Notes under the pieces: generated by a model
Seen by the model: only the letters and a program-made list of their open reading frames with translations
Told to the model about the DNA's origin: nothing
Databases searched by the model: none
Assembly (NCBI RefSeq): GCF_013410665.1
Contig: NZ_JACCFM010000001.1
Span: 62,001 to 126,000, forward strand
Length of the DNA stretch: 64,000 nucleotides
Source: Leifsonia psychrotolerans
GTDB taxonomy: Bacteria; Actinomycetota; Actinomycetes; Actinomycetales; Microbacteriaceae
Direction: 5' to 3'
Shown: positions 42,353 to 50,375 of the stretch, piece by piece
Position numbering within the stretch: position 1 is the first letter of the stretch
Layout: every line of letters begins with the position of its first letter
Translations under genes and position numbers: made by a program

Positions 42353-44889
42353 ACGTCTGCAGGCGACTTGTCAGGGCGCCAGCCACGCCATGACGGATGC
42401 CGCAGCCGTCCCTGCGACGTCCACCCGGCGAACTCCACCTCGCCCACCAGATCGGGTTCGACCCAGTGCGCATCCCAGGAATCGGTGGCTGGAACCTCAA
42501 CGAGGGGACAGTCGTTGCGCCGACGTTGTTCGAGGCGGGCCAGGATCTCGACGAGCTCACGATCGCGAAAGCCCGTGCCGACCCGGCCCACGTAGCGCAA
42601 TCCCGTGGCATCCGGAATGCCCAGTAGGAGAGAACCGAGCGTGTCGTGACGATGACCTGTGCCGGTGCGCCAACCGCCGATCACGACCTCCTGACTCAGG
42701 TGATGTTTGATCTTGATCCACTGGCGGGAGCGACGGCCCTCGCTGTAGGTCGAGTCGCGCTGCTTCGCGAGCACCCCTTCGAGGCCGAGGTCGCGGCTCG
42801 CGTGGAGCGCATCGGCAGCGCTAATCGGGCCGGTGCTGCCGTCGGCACCGCCGAGGAAGGCCGGAGGGAGCTGCACGCGGCCCTGCGGACGCAGTGTGTT
42901 CTCAAGTTCGGCGCGGCGTTCGTCATAGCCGGAATCGACCAGCGGCTGGCCGTTCCTCTCGAGGAGGTCGAAGACGAGGTAATGCACCGGGGTGAGGCGG
43001 GCAGACGCGGCGATCTCCTGGGGCGCGGTCAGGTTCATGCGGGTTTGCAGGAGACCGAAGTCCGGGCGGCCACCGCGGTCGAAGGCAACGATCTCGCCGT
43101 CGAGCACGGCGGAATCCGCGTGAACGCTCGCCGTGATGTCGTCGATCAGATCGGGGTAGGACGCCGTCACATCGTGGCCGTTGCGCGAGAAAATGCGAAC
43201 CTGCATCGGGCCGTCTGCGCCGCCGTGTGAGTCAACCGCGCGCGTAAGAGCGGCGAGAGCGCGCATGCCATCCCACTTCATCTCAAAGGCCCAGGCTCCC
43301 TCAGCGGTGTCGGCCGGGCTGCCCGCAGCGGCGAGCATCGGGGAGTAGATCCGGGCGGGTGCGGCGGCAGCCGGCTCGGGGAGCGGCCGGTAACGCCGGG
43401 CACCCGCCGTCATGCCCGGTTTCATCAAGTGGATCAGCCAGTTCTGTGAGTCCATTCCCGCTGCCGCCGTTTGAATGATGGCGAACCGTTTGGTGCCGCC
43501 GAGCCCACCGCCCGGTTCCCCATGCACCGTGACGATCACCTCGTGGTCTCGCCACTTTTCGAGGTCGTACTCCCCGCGATCCCAGATCATGATTTCGCCG
43601 GCCCCATATTCCCCCGACGGAATAGTGCCCTCGAAGCGACCGTATTCGAGCGGATGATCCTCGGTGTGCACCGCAAGGTGGTTGACTCCCGATTCGGTGG
43701 GAACGCCTTTCGGTAACGCCCACGAGACGAGCACGCCGTCGTGTTCGAGCCGGAAGTCGTAGTGCTTCGACCGGGCGTGATGCTCGTGGATGACGAAGCT
43801 GTGGTCAGTCGAGGAACCGGCGGTCGCGGGCGACGTGCCCGTGCCCGCGGTGCGCTCCGGCATCGGTTCGGGCGTACGGCTGCTGTCACGCTTCGAGCGG
43901 TAGACGGCGAGGGGGTCAGCGGCCGGATCCTGCGTGCGTTCAGGTGAGAGCCCGGTCGCCTTGATCGCCGCGGAATCATCGGTCGGGCGTTCGTTCACCT
44001 CCGTAGTATCGATGGCGGCCAACGGATCACCGATATATTCCATTCGCTGCATAACCTGCTGGTAGTCGAGCTGGGTCAGGCCCGGATCGTTCAATTCATC
44101 CCAGGTGCGCGGCGCAGCGACCCACGGGTGGCTGCGTCCCCGCAGCGAATAAGGCGCGATCGTGGTTTTGGCCGCGTTGTTCTGGCTCCAATCGACGAAG
44201 ACCTTGCCCGTGCGCAGCATCCGTTTCATGTCGCTGACGACCAGCGCGGGATGATCGGCCTCCAGAGAGCGCGCGAGTTCATGCGCCACCGCAGATATCT
44301 GTGCCGCAGTGTGCGTGCTATCGAGTGCGGCGTAGAGATGGATGCCCGTGCTGCCGCTCGTGACCGGCAGTGGGTCGAGATTCATGTCGCGCAGGATGCT
44401 GCGGGCGAGTCGGGCGACCTCGGCGCAGTCGGCGAGTCCGGCGCCCTCACCCGGGTCCAAATCAAGCACAAGCCGGTCAGGGTTGCGCGGATCGCCACCC
44501 CGGCCGAACTGCCACTGTGGCACGTGGATTTCGAGTGCGCCAAGCTGGGCCAACCAGATAAGCGTGGCCATATTGTTCACCAGCGGGTAGTCGTTGACGT
44601 GATCTGAATGCTGGATGGGTCGGCGCGGCACCCACTCGGGTGTGGACGCGTCAAGGTTCTTCTGGAAAAAGAACGCGCCCGGGGAATCGAGTGTTCCGAC
44701 ACCGTGTACCCAGCGTTTGCGGGTCGCGGGCCGATTCACGGCATGCGCAATGAACAGGTCGGCCACGGCCGCGTAATAGCCGAGTACGTCGGCCTTGGTC
44801 GTTCCTGTTTCGGGGTAGATCACCGTGTCGAGGTGGGTCAGCGTGACGCGATGGCCGCCGACAGACACGGTTTGGGATCGCGCTGGCAT
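42337..44889 (-). CDS. ligD: ATP-dependent DNA ligase LigD (polymerase, phosphoesterase and ligase domains)
   Basis: 850 residues from the ATG at 44889. Domain order: primase-polymerase (about 1-290; DLDPGEGAG with the acidic site, STGIHLYAALD), 3'-phosphoesterase (about 350-500; HEHHARSKHYDFRLEHDG, GEYGAGEIMIWDRG), ATP ligase (about 520-850; lysine in FEMKWDGMRAL). This is the mycobacterial order. LigD fills, trims and seals broken ends held by Ku. The gene is divergent from ku across 68 bp. A GTG at 44913 is an alternative start. Its last codons and stop lie in the 17-bp tandem repeat block. Confidence 0.93.
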   Translation of the reverse strand: MPARSQTVSVGGHRVTLTHLDTVIYPETGTTKADVLGYYAAVADLFIAHAVNRPATRKRWVHGVGTLDSPGAFFFQKNLDASTPEWVPRRPIQHSDHVNDYPLVNNMATLIWLAQLGALEIHVPQWQFGRGGDPRNPDRLVLDLDPGEGAGLADCAEVARLARSILRDMNLDPLPVTSGSTGIHLYAALDSTHTAAQISAVAHELARSLEADHPALVVSDMKRMLRTGKVFVDWSQNNAAKTTIAPYSLRGRSHPWVAAPRTWDELNDPGLTQLDYQQVMQRMEYIGDPLAAIDTTEVNERPTDDSAAIKATGLSPERTQDPAADPLAVYRSKRDSSRTPEPMPERTAGTGTSPATAGSSTDHSFVIHEHHARSKHYDFRLEHDGVLVSWALPKGVPTESGVNHLAVHTEDHPLEYGRFEGTIPSGEYGAGEIMIWDRGEYDLEKWRDHEVIVTVHGEPGGGLGGTKRFAIIQTAAAGMDSQNWLIHLMKPGMTAGARRYRPLPEPAAAAPARIYSPMLAAAGSPADTAEGAWAFEMKWDGMRALAALTRAVDSHGGADGPMQVRIFSRNGHDVTASYPDLIDDITASVHADSAVLDGEIVAFDRGGRPDFGLLQTRMNLTAPQEIAASARLTPVHYLVFDLLERNGQPLVDSGYDERRAELENTLRPQGRVQLPPAFLGGADGSTGPISAADALHASRDLGLEGVLAKQRDSTYSEGRRSRQWIKIKHHLSQEVVIGGWRTGTGHRHDTLGSLLLGIPDATGLRYVGRVGTGFRDRELVEILARLEQRRRNDCPLVEVPATDSWDAHWVEPDLVGEVEFAGWTSQGRLRHPSWRGWRPDKSPADVVLEQ

Positions 44890-44957
44890 GCAGCCAGCAT
44901 GCTCCCGCCCCACGAGCGTGGCTAGCGGCCCTTCCCGGTTCGGTGTCTACTGGGACG

Positions 44958-45782
44958 GTGCGATCGATCTGGAAAGGCGCGATCACGTTCGGGCTCGTCA
45001 ACGTTCCCGTCGCCGTCTACAGCGCCACCGAAGATCATGACATCGCCCTGCATCAGGTGCATGACGCCGATGGGGGGCGCATCCGTTATCAGCGGCGGTG
45101 TGAGGTCTGCGGGCGGGTCGTGACGTACGAGCACATCGACAAGGCATACGACGACGGTGAGGTCACCGTCGTGCTGACGGATGCCGACCTCAAGTCACTG
45201 CCCGAGGAGCGCAGTCGGGAGATCGATGTGGTGTCGTTCGTGCCGAACGATCAGATCGACCCGATCATGTTCGATCGCAGCTATTTTCTCGAGCCGGCGG
45301 GCACCTCGGCGAAGGCGTATGTGCTGCTGCGCGAGACGTTGGAAGCAACCGATCGCACGGCGATCGTGCACTTCGCGTTGCGTCAGAAGTCCCGGCTCGG
45401 CGCCCTGCGCGTGCACGGCGACGTGCTCATGTTGCAGTCGTTGCTCTGGGGCGACGAGATGCGCGTGGCAGACTTCGCGGCACTGGCGGAGCCGGTGCGC
45501 ATCAGCGATAAAGAACTGCAACTCTCGCATGCGCTCGTCGAGTCGTTCTCAACGGACTTCACGCCCGATGAGTTCAGTGACGACTACCAGCTGCAGCTGC
45601 GGGCGCTGATCGACGCGAAGCTGGCGCAGGGGGACGCAATCAGCACGGCCGTGACATTTGGCGAGACGCCCGCGGGGGATACGCAGGGCGAGGCCCATCA
45701 GGGCGAGGTGCTCGACCTGATGGAAGCCCTCCGGCGTAGCGTGGAACGCAGTCGTGGCAGGGAAGCGCGTGGCGCTGGCTGA
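44958..45782 (+). CDS. ku: Non-homologous end-joining protein Ku
   Basis: 274 residues from a GTG at 44958, which gives the family start (M)RSIWKGAITFGLVNVPV. The Ku core (HQVHDADGGRIRYQRRCEVCGRVV, EIDVVSFVPNDQIDPIMFDRSYFLEP) forms the homodimer ring that binds DNA ends and recruits LigD. The C-terminal tail is short and Arg-rich. TCTACT six bases upstream suggests a leaderless message. Convergent with ddh, with 14 bp between. Confidence 0.94.
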   Translation: MRSIWKGAITFGLVNVPVAVYSATEDHDIALHQVHDADGGRIRYQRRCEVCGRVVTYEHIDKAYDDGEVTVVLTDADLKSLPEERSREIDVVSFVPNDQIDPIMFDRSYFLEPAGTSAKAYVLLRETLEATDRTAIVHFALRQKSRLGALRVHGDVLMLQSLLWGDEMRVADFAALAEPVRISDKELQLSHALVESFSTDFTPDEFSDDYQLQLRALIDAKLAQGDAISTAVTFGETPAGDTQGEAHQGEVLDLMEALRRSVERSRGREARGAG

Positions 45783-45796
45783 CGCACGGCGTCTGA

Positions 45797-46783
45797 TTAG
45801 AGCAGTTCCGCGCGCAGCTCGGCGGCCGACTTGGGCGAGAGTAGCCCCGGTGGCACATCAAACACCGTCTTGGCGCCGAACTGGCCCTGCTGGTTCATGC
45901 GGTGCACAGCCCGAGCGTAGGCGACCAGCACGCTGGCCGTGAATTCAGGGTTGCTGCCGAGCGCCAGGCTGTACTCGATCACCTGGTCGGTGCCCGCGCT
46001 CGTCGTGCCGCTCCGAATCACAAAGCCGCCGTGTGGCATCGCCGCGTGGTCGCGCGCCAGTGTTTCGGCGTCGATGACCGTGACCGTGGTGTCATAGTCG
46101 TCGAAGTAGTGCGGCATGGTGATAATTGCGGTGCGCACGGCGTCGGCATCCGCCCCCGGCTCGAGAACGACGAAACACTCGCGGGTGTGCTTCTGGCGCG
46201 TGGTCAGTTCGGGGCGGCTGCCGCTGCGCACGGCGGCGATGGCTGCGTCGGACGGAACGGTGTACTGCACCCCGCCGGCCACGCCCGGAACGCGACGAAT
46301 CGCATCCGAATGCCCTTGGCTGAGGCCTCGACCCCAGAAGGTGTAACTGGCGCCGTCGGGCAGGAGGGCCTCTCCGAAGACGCGGTTGATCGAGAACAGG
46401 CCCGGATCCCAGCCGGCCGAAATGAGCGCCGTCGTGGCGCTGGCTCGGGCCGTCGCGTCGACCGCGTCGAAGTGCTCGGGAATGCGCGCGTGGGTATCGA
46501 AGCTGTCGACGAGGGAGAACTGGGCGGCGAGTTGGGGTGACTGCTCGGGCAGGTCGTTCTTCGATCCGCCACAGAGGATGAGCACGTCGATCTCGGTGGT
46601 GCGGGTGGACAGCTCGTCGAGAGCGAAGACAGCGGTGTGCGCGTGCAACGGGATGACGCTCTCGGGCGAACGGCGGGTGAAAACGCCGACCAGCTGCAGA
46701 TCGGGGTTCAGCCCGATGCAGGCCTCGACCCCGCGCCCCAGGTTGCCGTAACCGACGATGCCGATGCGAATCGGGTTGGCCAT
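45797..46783 (-). CDS. ddh: meso-Diaminopimelate D-dehydrogenase
   Basis: 328 residues from the ATG at 46783. The start MANPIRIGIVGYGNLGRGVE has the NADP-binding GxGxxG, and SAGWDPGLFSINRVFGEALL, TFWGRGLSQGHSDAIRRVPG and PHGGFVIRSG are the Ddh substrate-binding motifs. It makes meso-DAP directly from tetrahydrodipicolinate with NADPH and ammonia, a one-step route for lysine and peptidoglycan known from corynebacteria and some other bacteria. It sits next to murQ, another cell-wall gene. The start ATG has GAGG at 11 bases, slightly far. Confidence 0.93.
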   Translation of the reverse strand: MANPIRIGIVGYGNLGRGVEACIGLNPDLQLVGVFTRRSPESVIPLHAHTAVFALDELSTRTTEIDVLILCGGSKNDLPEQSPQLAAQFSLVDSFDTHARIPEHFDAVDATARASATTALISAGWDPGLFSINRVFGEALLPDGASYTFWGRGLSQGHSDAIRRVPGVAGGVQYTVPSDAAIAAVRSGSRPELTTRQKHTRECFVVLEPGADADAVRTAIITMPHYFDDYDTTVTVIDAETLARDHAAMPHGGFVIRSGTTSAGTDQVIEYSLALGSNPEFTASVLVAYARAVHRMNQQGQFGAKTVFDVPPGLLSPKSAAELRAELL

Positions 46784-46842
46784 GTCTGTGTCGTCCTCTC
46801 GTCGGCGCCGCAGAGGCCGCGCTCGCTCATCACCCATCAACG

Positions 46843-47829
46843 TTATCGGGTGGGGTGGGTCTCCTTCGACGGCGCGGGCGCGGCGAGCAGGGCCACCCGC
46901 AGGATGCCGTCGGCCGCGTCAAGCGCTGCGCTGGCGAGGTCCCGCCCGAGCCCCGTGATGATCATGAAGATCGCCGTTTTGACCGAGTCATTCGCGGCAT
47001 CGAGGGCCTGCCGTGCGGCCTCGGCGTCGACCCCGGTAGCGTGCATCACAGTCAGCTGAGAGCGCTGTTTCAGCTTCTGATTCGTGGCCCGCAGGTCGAC
47101 CATCATGCCGTGGTAGGTCTTGCCGAGTTTGATCATGGTGATCGTCGAGAGCATGTTGAGCACGAGCTTCTGGGCGGTACCCGACTTCAGCCGGGTCGAA
47201 CCGCTGATGAACTCGGGCCCGACCACCACATCGATCGGAATATCGGCCAGGGCGGCGATCGGGGAATCAGGGTTCGATGCAATCGAGATGGTGAGTGCGC
47301 CGATCGAGGCGGCGTAGCGCAACCCGCCGATGACATAGGGGGTGCGCCCCGACGCGGAGATTCCGACCACGGTGTCGGCCGCGGTGAGAGCATGGTCGGC
47401 GAGAGTGGCGGGAGCGGCCTCCGCGTCGTCTTCCGCGTCTTCGACGGCCGACTGGATCGCGGCTGTTCCGCCGGCGATCAGCCCGATGACGAGGCCGGGA
47501 TCGATACCGAATGTGGGTGGGCACTCGCTCGCGTCCAGGATTCCGAGTCGGCCCGGGGTGCCCGCACCGAGGTAGAACAGCCGTCCGCCCCGGCGCATGC
47601 GTTCGACGATGCCGTCGATGGCCGCGGCGATCTGGGGAGCCTGCTTGGCCACGGCCACGGGAACCTGAGCATCGTCGTGGTTCATCTGCTGCACCAGCGC
47701 GAGCGAGGGGAGCAGATCGAGATCGGGTCGGTCTGCACCAGTCGTCTCGGTGGCGAGCTGGGTCAGCGTGTGTCGGAGCGAATCGTCGGTGTTCGGGGTT
47801 GCGTGGGGTTCGAGTGGTACCTGTGCCAT
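46843..47829 (-). CDS. murQ: N-acetylmuramic acid 6-phosphate etherase MurQ
   Basis: 328 residues. The SIS-domain signature is complete: GRLFYLGAGTPGRLGILDASECPPTFG (about 85-111, read in two parts), EDAEDDAEAAPATL, VGISASGRTPYV and STRLKSGTAQKLVLNM. The enzyme splits the lactyl ether of MurNAc-6-P, recycling peptidoglycan sugar. No murP, anhMurNAc kinase or MurR-type regulator is in view. It is upstream of ddh on the same strand with a 59-bp gap. Confidence 0.93.
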   Translation of the reverse strand: MAQVPLEPHATPNTDDSLRHTLTQLATETTGADRPDLDLLPSLALVQQMNHDDAQVPVAVAKQAPQIAAAIDGIVERMRRGGRLFYLGAGTPGRLGILDASECPPTFGIDPGLVIGLIAGGTAAIQSAVEDAEDDAEAAPATLADHALTAADTVVGISASGRTPYVIGGLRYAASIGALTISIASNPDSPIAALADIPIDVVVGPEFISGSTRLKSGTAQKLVLNMLSTITMIKLGKTYHGMMVDLRATNQKLKQRSQLTVMHATGVDAEAARQALDAANDSVKTAIFMIITGLGRDLASAALDAADGILRVALLAAPAPSKETHPTR

Positions 47830-47861
47830 GTCTCCGCCTCGGTCGGTTGGCTGAGAATCTA

Positions 47862-48131
47862 CTAGTCGTAGATCCGTACGAGCTCCCATTCTGCGCGGCC
47901 GGTGCGTCGCACGTCGAAAATATGAGACTCGCCCGTGGCGGGTGTGCCCTGAAAACGCCAGCCGATGATGGGTTCGGGGGCATGTGTGATGCCCGGGTCG
48001 AGGTAGTCGGGGGAACCGCGCAGGGCAGTCGGGGTGTCGGTCACCAGGTAGCGCACGCCGCGCCAGACGAGGCGAACGGGCACTCCGTGTTCTCTCCACA
48101 CGGTGACGGTGTCGGTGGTGTGCGCGATCAT
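47862..48131 (-). CDS. Small DUF6504-like protein behind an SOS-type box
   Basis: 89 residues, ATG at 48131 with GAGGAG five bases upstream. The pattern VTVWREHGVPVRLVWRGVRYLVTDTPTAL followed by GWRFQGTPATGESHIFDVRR and EWELVRIYD resembles the DUF6504 family, often encoded beside the ImuB/DnaE2 mutagenesis genes in actinobacteria. Here it stands alone. A LexA-like box TCGAACAAACATTCGA lies 19-34 bp before the start, so damage induction is likely. The family name is from memory of context, not proven here. Confidence 0.7.
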   Translation of the reverse strand: MIAHTTDTVTVWREHGVPVRLVWRGVRYLVTDTPTALRGSPDYLDPGITHAPEPIIGWRFQGTPATGESHIFDVRRTGRAEWELVRIYD

Positions 48132-48149
48132 GGAAGCTCCTCAAATATC

Positions 48150-48165
48150 TCGAATGTTTGTTCGA
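48150..48165 (-). promoter_or_regulatory. LexA (SOS) box candidate
   Basis: On the minus strand TCGAACAAACATTCGA, matching the actinobacterial consensus TCGAAC-N4-GTTCGA in 11 of 12 fixed positions. It lies 18 bp upstream of the 48131 start codon. Confidence 0.65.
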
Positions 48166-48370
48166 TTGTTAATGAGGATAAGCACAAAGGAGGCGAAACG
48201 CCAAGAGGAGATTTTCGGTGTGGTGGGTGGCCAAGAAGGGTTCAGTAGAAGGGGTGTGAGGCCTGCGGGTCGGGCGAACCAATCTCGAAATAGTCGACAG
48301 GTTTCGGCAGAGCATGCCCCCTCGGCATCGCCAGAATCAGAACGAGTGTTTCCCCACACTGGGTAAGGGG

Positions 48371-48823
48371 CTAGAGATCCGGATGCTCTGCCAAGAGGTC
48401 GGCCAACGTTTCGAGGTTGGCCCGCACGGTGCGAGCCTGGGCACGTTCCACGAACGGGTCGGCCAGCTTGCCGAAGACACCGCCGAGGCCGCTTGCCGCG
48501 TCGATGCGGTAGGTCAGCCGGGTGCCGGCTCCCTCGGCGGCAAGAGTGTTCGAGATGGTGAAGTCCAGCGTGCCACCGACCGACTTCTGCGCGTACCGTC
48601 GTGGAGCGTCGAACTCGACCATCTCGGTAGTCCAGTCGAAATGCCGCCCCATGATCTTGCTGGTGCCGGTTGCCTGCATGCCGAGGCCGATCGCATCCGT
48701 GCCGACTTGCTCGGCCTTCACGATCGATGAGTCCCAGACCGGCGCGTGCGACGGCACGATCAGATAGTCGAACACCGCCTGGGGCGGGAGGGCGATGTAG
48801 ACACTTTCTTCAACGACAGGCAT
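48371..48823 (-). CDS. SRPBCC family protein
   Basis: 150 residues with the START/Bet v1-like layout: VVEESVYIALPPQAVFDYLIVPSHAPVWDSSIV at the start and a long C-terminal helix (FVERAQARTVRANLETLADLLAEH). These proteins bind hydrophobic ligands or serve as polyketide-like cyclases; many are uncharacterised. GGAGCAGCTC before the ATG supports the start. It is separated from the small gene at 48131 by a 239-bp gap without visible genes. Confidence 0.83.
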   Translation of the reverse strand: MPVVEESVYIALPPQAVFDYLIVPSHAPVWDSSIVKAEQVGTDAIGLGMQATGTSKIMGRHFDWTTEMVEFDAPRRYAQKSVGGTLDFTISNTLAAEGAGTRLTYRIDAASGLGGVFGKLADPFVERAQARTVRANLETLADLLAEHPDL

Positions 48824-48977
48824 GAGCTGCTCCTTGACCGGGGGTGGCGTCGGCCGGGTGTGGCCGGCAACTCACTCACTGCTGAGCTTTGACCCGCCTC
48901 GAGGGCTCGTCAAGCCCGTGCGAGAATGCCCGTTCGGGCTGGCACGCCAGACGGAGTGTCGGCCCTAGGCTCTCAGC

Positions 48978-50375
48978 ATGGATGCAACGACGCAGACTCT
49001 CCCTCGACGTACCATCGCGGCCTACGCGATCGGGTCACTCGGCACCGGTGGCTTCGCCACCCTTCCCGGCCTGGTGCTCGTCTACTACCTGACCGATACT
49101 CTCGGCATCGCCGCACTCGCCGCCGGTCTTGTCGTCACCGTGGCCAAAATCTGGGATGTCGTGATCGACCCCGTGATCGGCTCTCTCAGCGACCGAAGCC
49201 TCGCCGTGACCGGTTCACGGCGCCGGTTCATGAGGCTCGGTGCGATGCTGCTGCCGATCTTCTTCATTCTGACCTTCGCGGTGCCTGCCGCCGTCGACAC
49301 GGTGCCTGCCGCCGTCTGGGTGACCCTCGCGTTCCTCCTCTGCGCCACGGCCTTCAGCCTGTTCCAGGTGCCCTACATCGCACTTCCCGCCGAGTTGACG
49401 AGCGGCTACGACGACCGCACGCGGCTGCTCACCTGGCGGGTGGTGGTGCTCGCGCTCGCCATCCTGCTGTTCGGGGCCGGCGGCCCGCTGCTGCGCAGTC
49501 TGAGCGCCGACCCACGCCTCGGCTATCTGCTGATGGCCGTCGCCGCCGGGATCGTGATCGGTGTCGGCATGCTCGTGTCGTCGACAATCGCGCCGCGCAC
49601 GAGAGCGCGCACGAGGGTGCGAACGGATGCCGCACCCCGCGCATCCGCCACGACAGCCGCTTCGATTGGCCAGAGCTACCGCTCAAGCGTGGCCGTGCTG
49701 CGGCGCAGTCCGCCGTTTCGTGCGCTGCTGGCGACCTTCGTGTTGCAGGGGCTGGCCACCGGTCTGATGCTGGCCGGCGCGCAATACATCGCGACCTGGG
49801 TGTTGCACTCGGAAGACGCCGTGACGTTTCTCTTCGTTGCCCTGATCGCCCCGGCACTGCTGCTCGCGCCGGCCTGGGGGCGACTGGCGAACCGCATCGG
49901 GAAGGAGAGGGCATTCGTCTGGGCGAGCCTGCTGTTCGCCCTCGCGGCACTCGCCATGGTCGGGCAGCTGTGGGCGCCGGGCGAATGGGTGTACCTGCCC
50001 GTTGCGCTGGCCGGAGCGGCCTACGCCGGCATGCAATCCCTGCCCATGGCCATGCTCCCCGACGTGATCTCGCACGACGCGAAGACCCACGGTGAGGGGA
50101 GTGCCGGCCTGTTCGGCGGCGTCTGGACCGCCGGTGAGACAACCGGGATGGCGCTCGGCGCGACAGTGCTCACGCTCGTGCTCAGCGCATCCGGTTACAT
50201 CGCCTCGGTTGGCAACACGGGCATCATGCAACCCGACTCGGCCGTGGCCGGAATCGTGCTCAGCTTCAGTATCGTGCCGGCGGCGATCATGGTCGCCAGC
50301 CTGCTCACCCTCACTCGATACGGCCTGCGTAAGGCCGACGTCGACTCCATTCCCACAGCAAAGGCACACTCATGA
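48978..50375 (+). CDS. MFS transporter, GPH (sugar/cation symporter) type
   Basis: 465 residues with 12 predicted membrane helices. The opening RTIAAYAIGSLGTGGFATLPGLVLVYYLTD and the loop VVIDPVIGSLSDRSLAVTGSRRRFMRLG (with DP-IG-LSDR) are characteristic of the GPH family related to MelB and of MFS_2 proteins. Start ATG is six bases after TAGGCT, a leaderless transcript. It overlaps by four bases (ATGA) with a PLP decarboxylase gene, so the two are linked: probably export or uptake of the decarboxylase's product or substrate. Confidence 0.85.
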   Translation: MDATTQTLPRRTIAAYAIGSLGTGGFATLPGLVLVYYLTDTLGIAALAAGLVVTVAKIWDVVIDPVIGSLSDRSLAVTGSRRRFMRLGAMLLPIFFILTFAVPAAVDTVPAAVWVTLAFLLCATAFSLFQVPYIALPAELTSGYDDRTRLLTWRVVVLALAILLFGAGGPLLRSLSADPRLGYLLMAVAAGIVIGVGMLVSSTIAPRTRARTRVRTDAAPRASATTAASIGQSYRSSVAVLRRSPPFRALLATFVLQGLATGLMLAGAQYIATWVLHSEDAVTFLFVALIAPALLLAPAWGRLANRIGKERAFVWASLLFALAALAMVGQLWAPGEWVYLPVALAGAAYAGMQSLPMAMLPDVISHDAKTHGEGSAGLFGGVWTAGETTGMALGATVLTLVLSASGYIASVGNTGIMQPDSAVAGIVLSFSIVPAAIMVASLLTLTRYGLRKADVDSIPTAKAHS

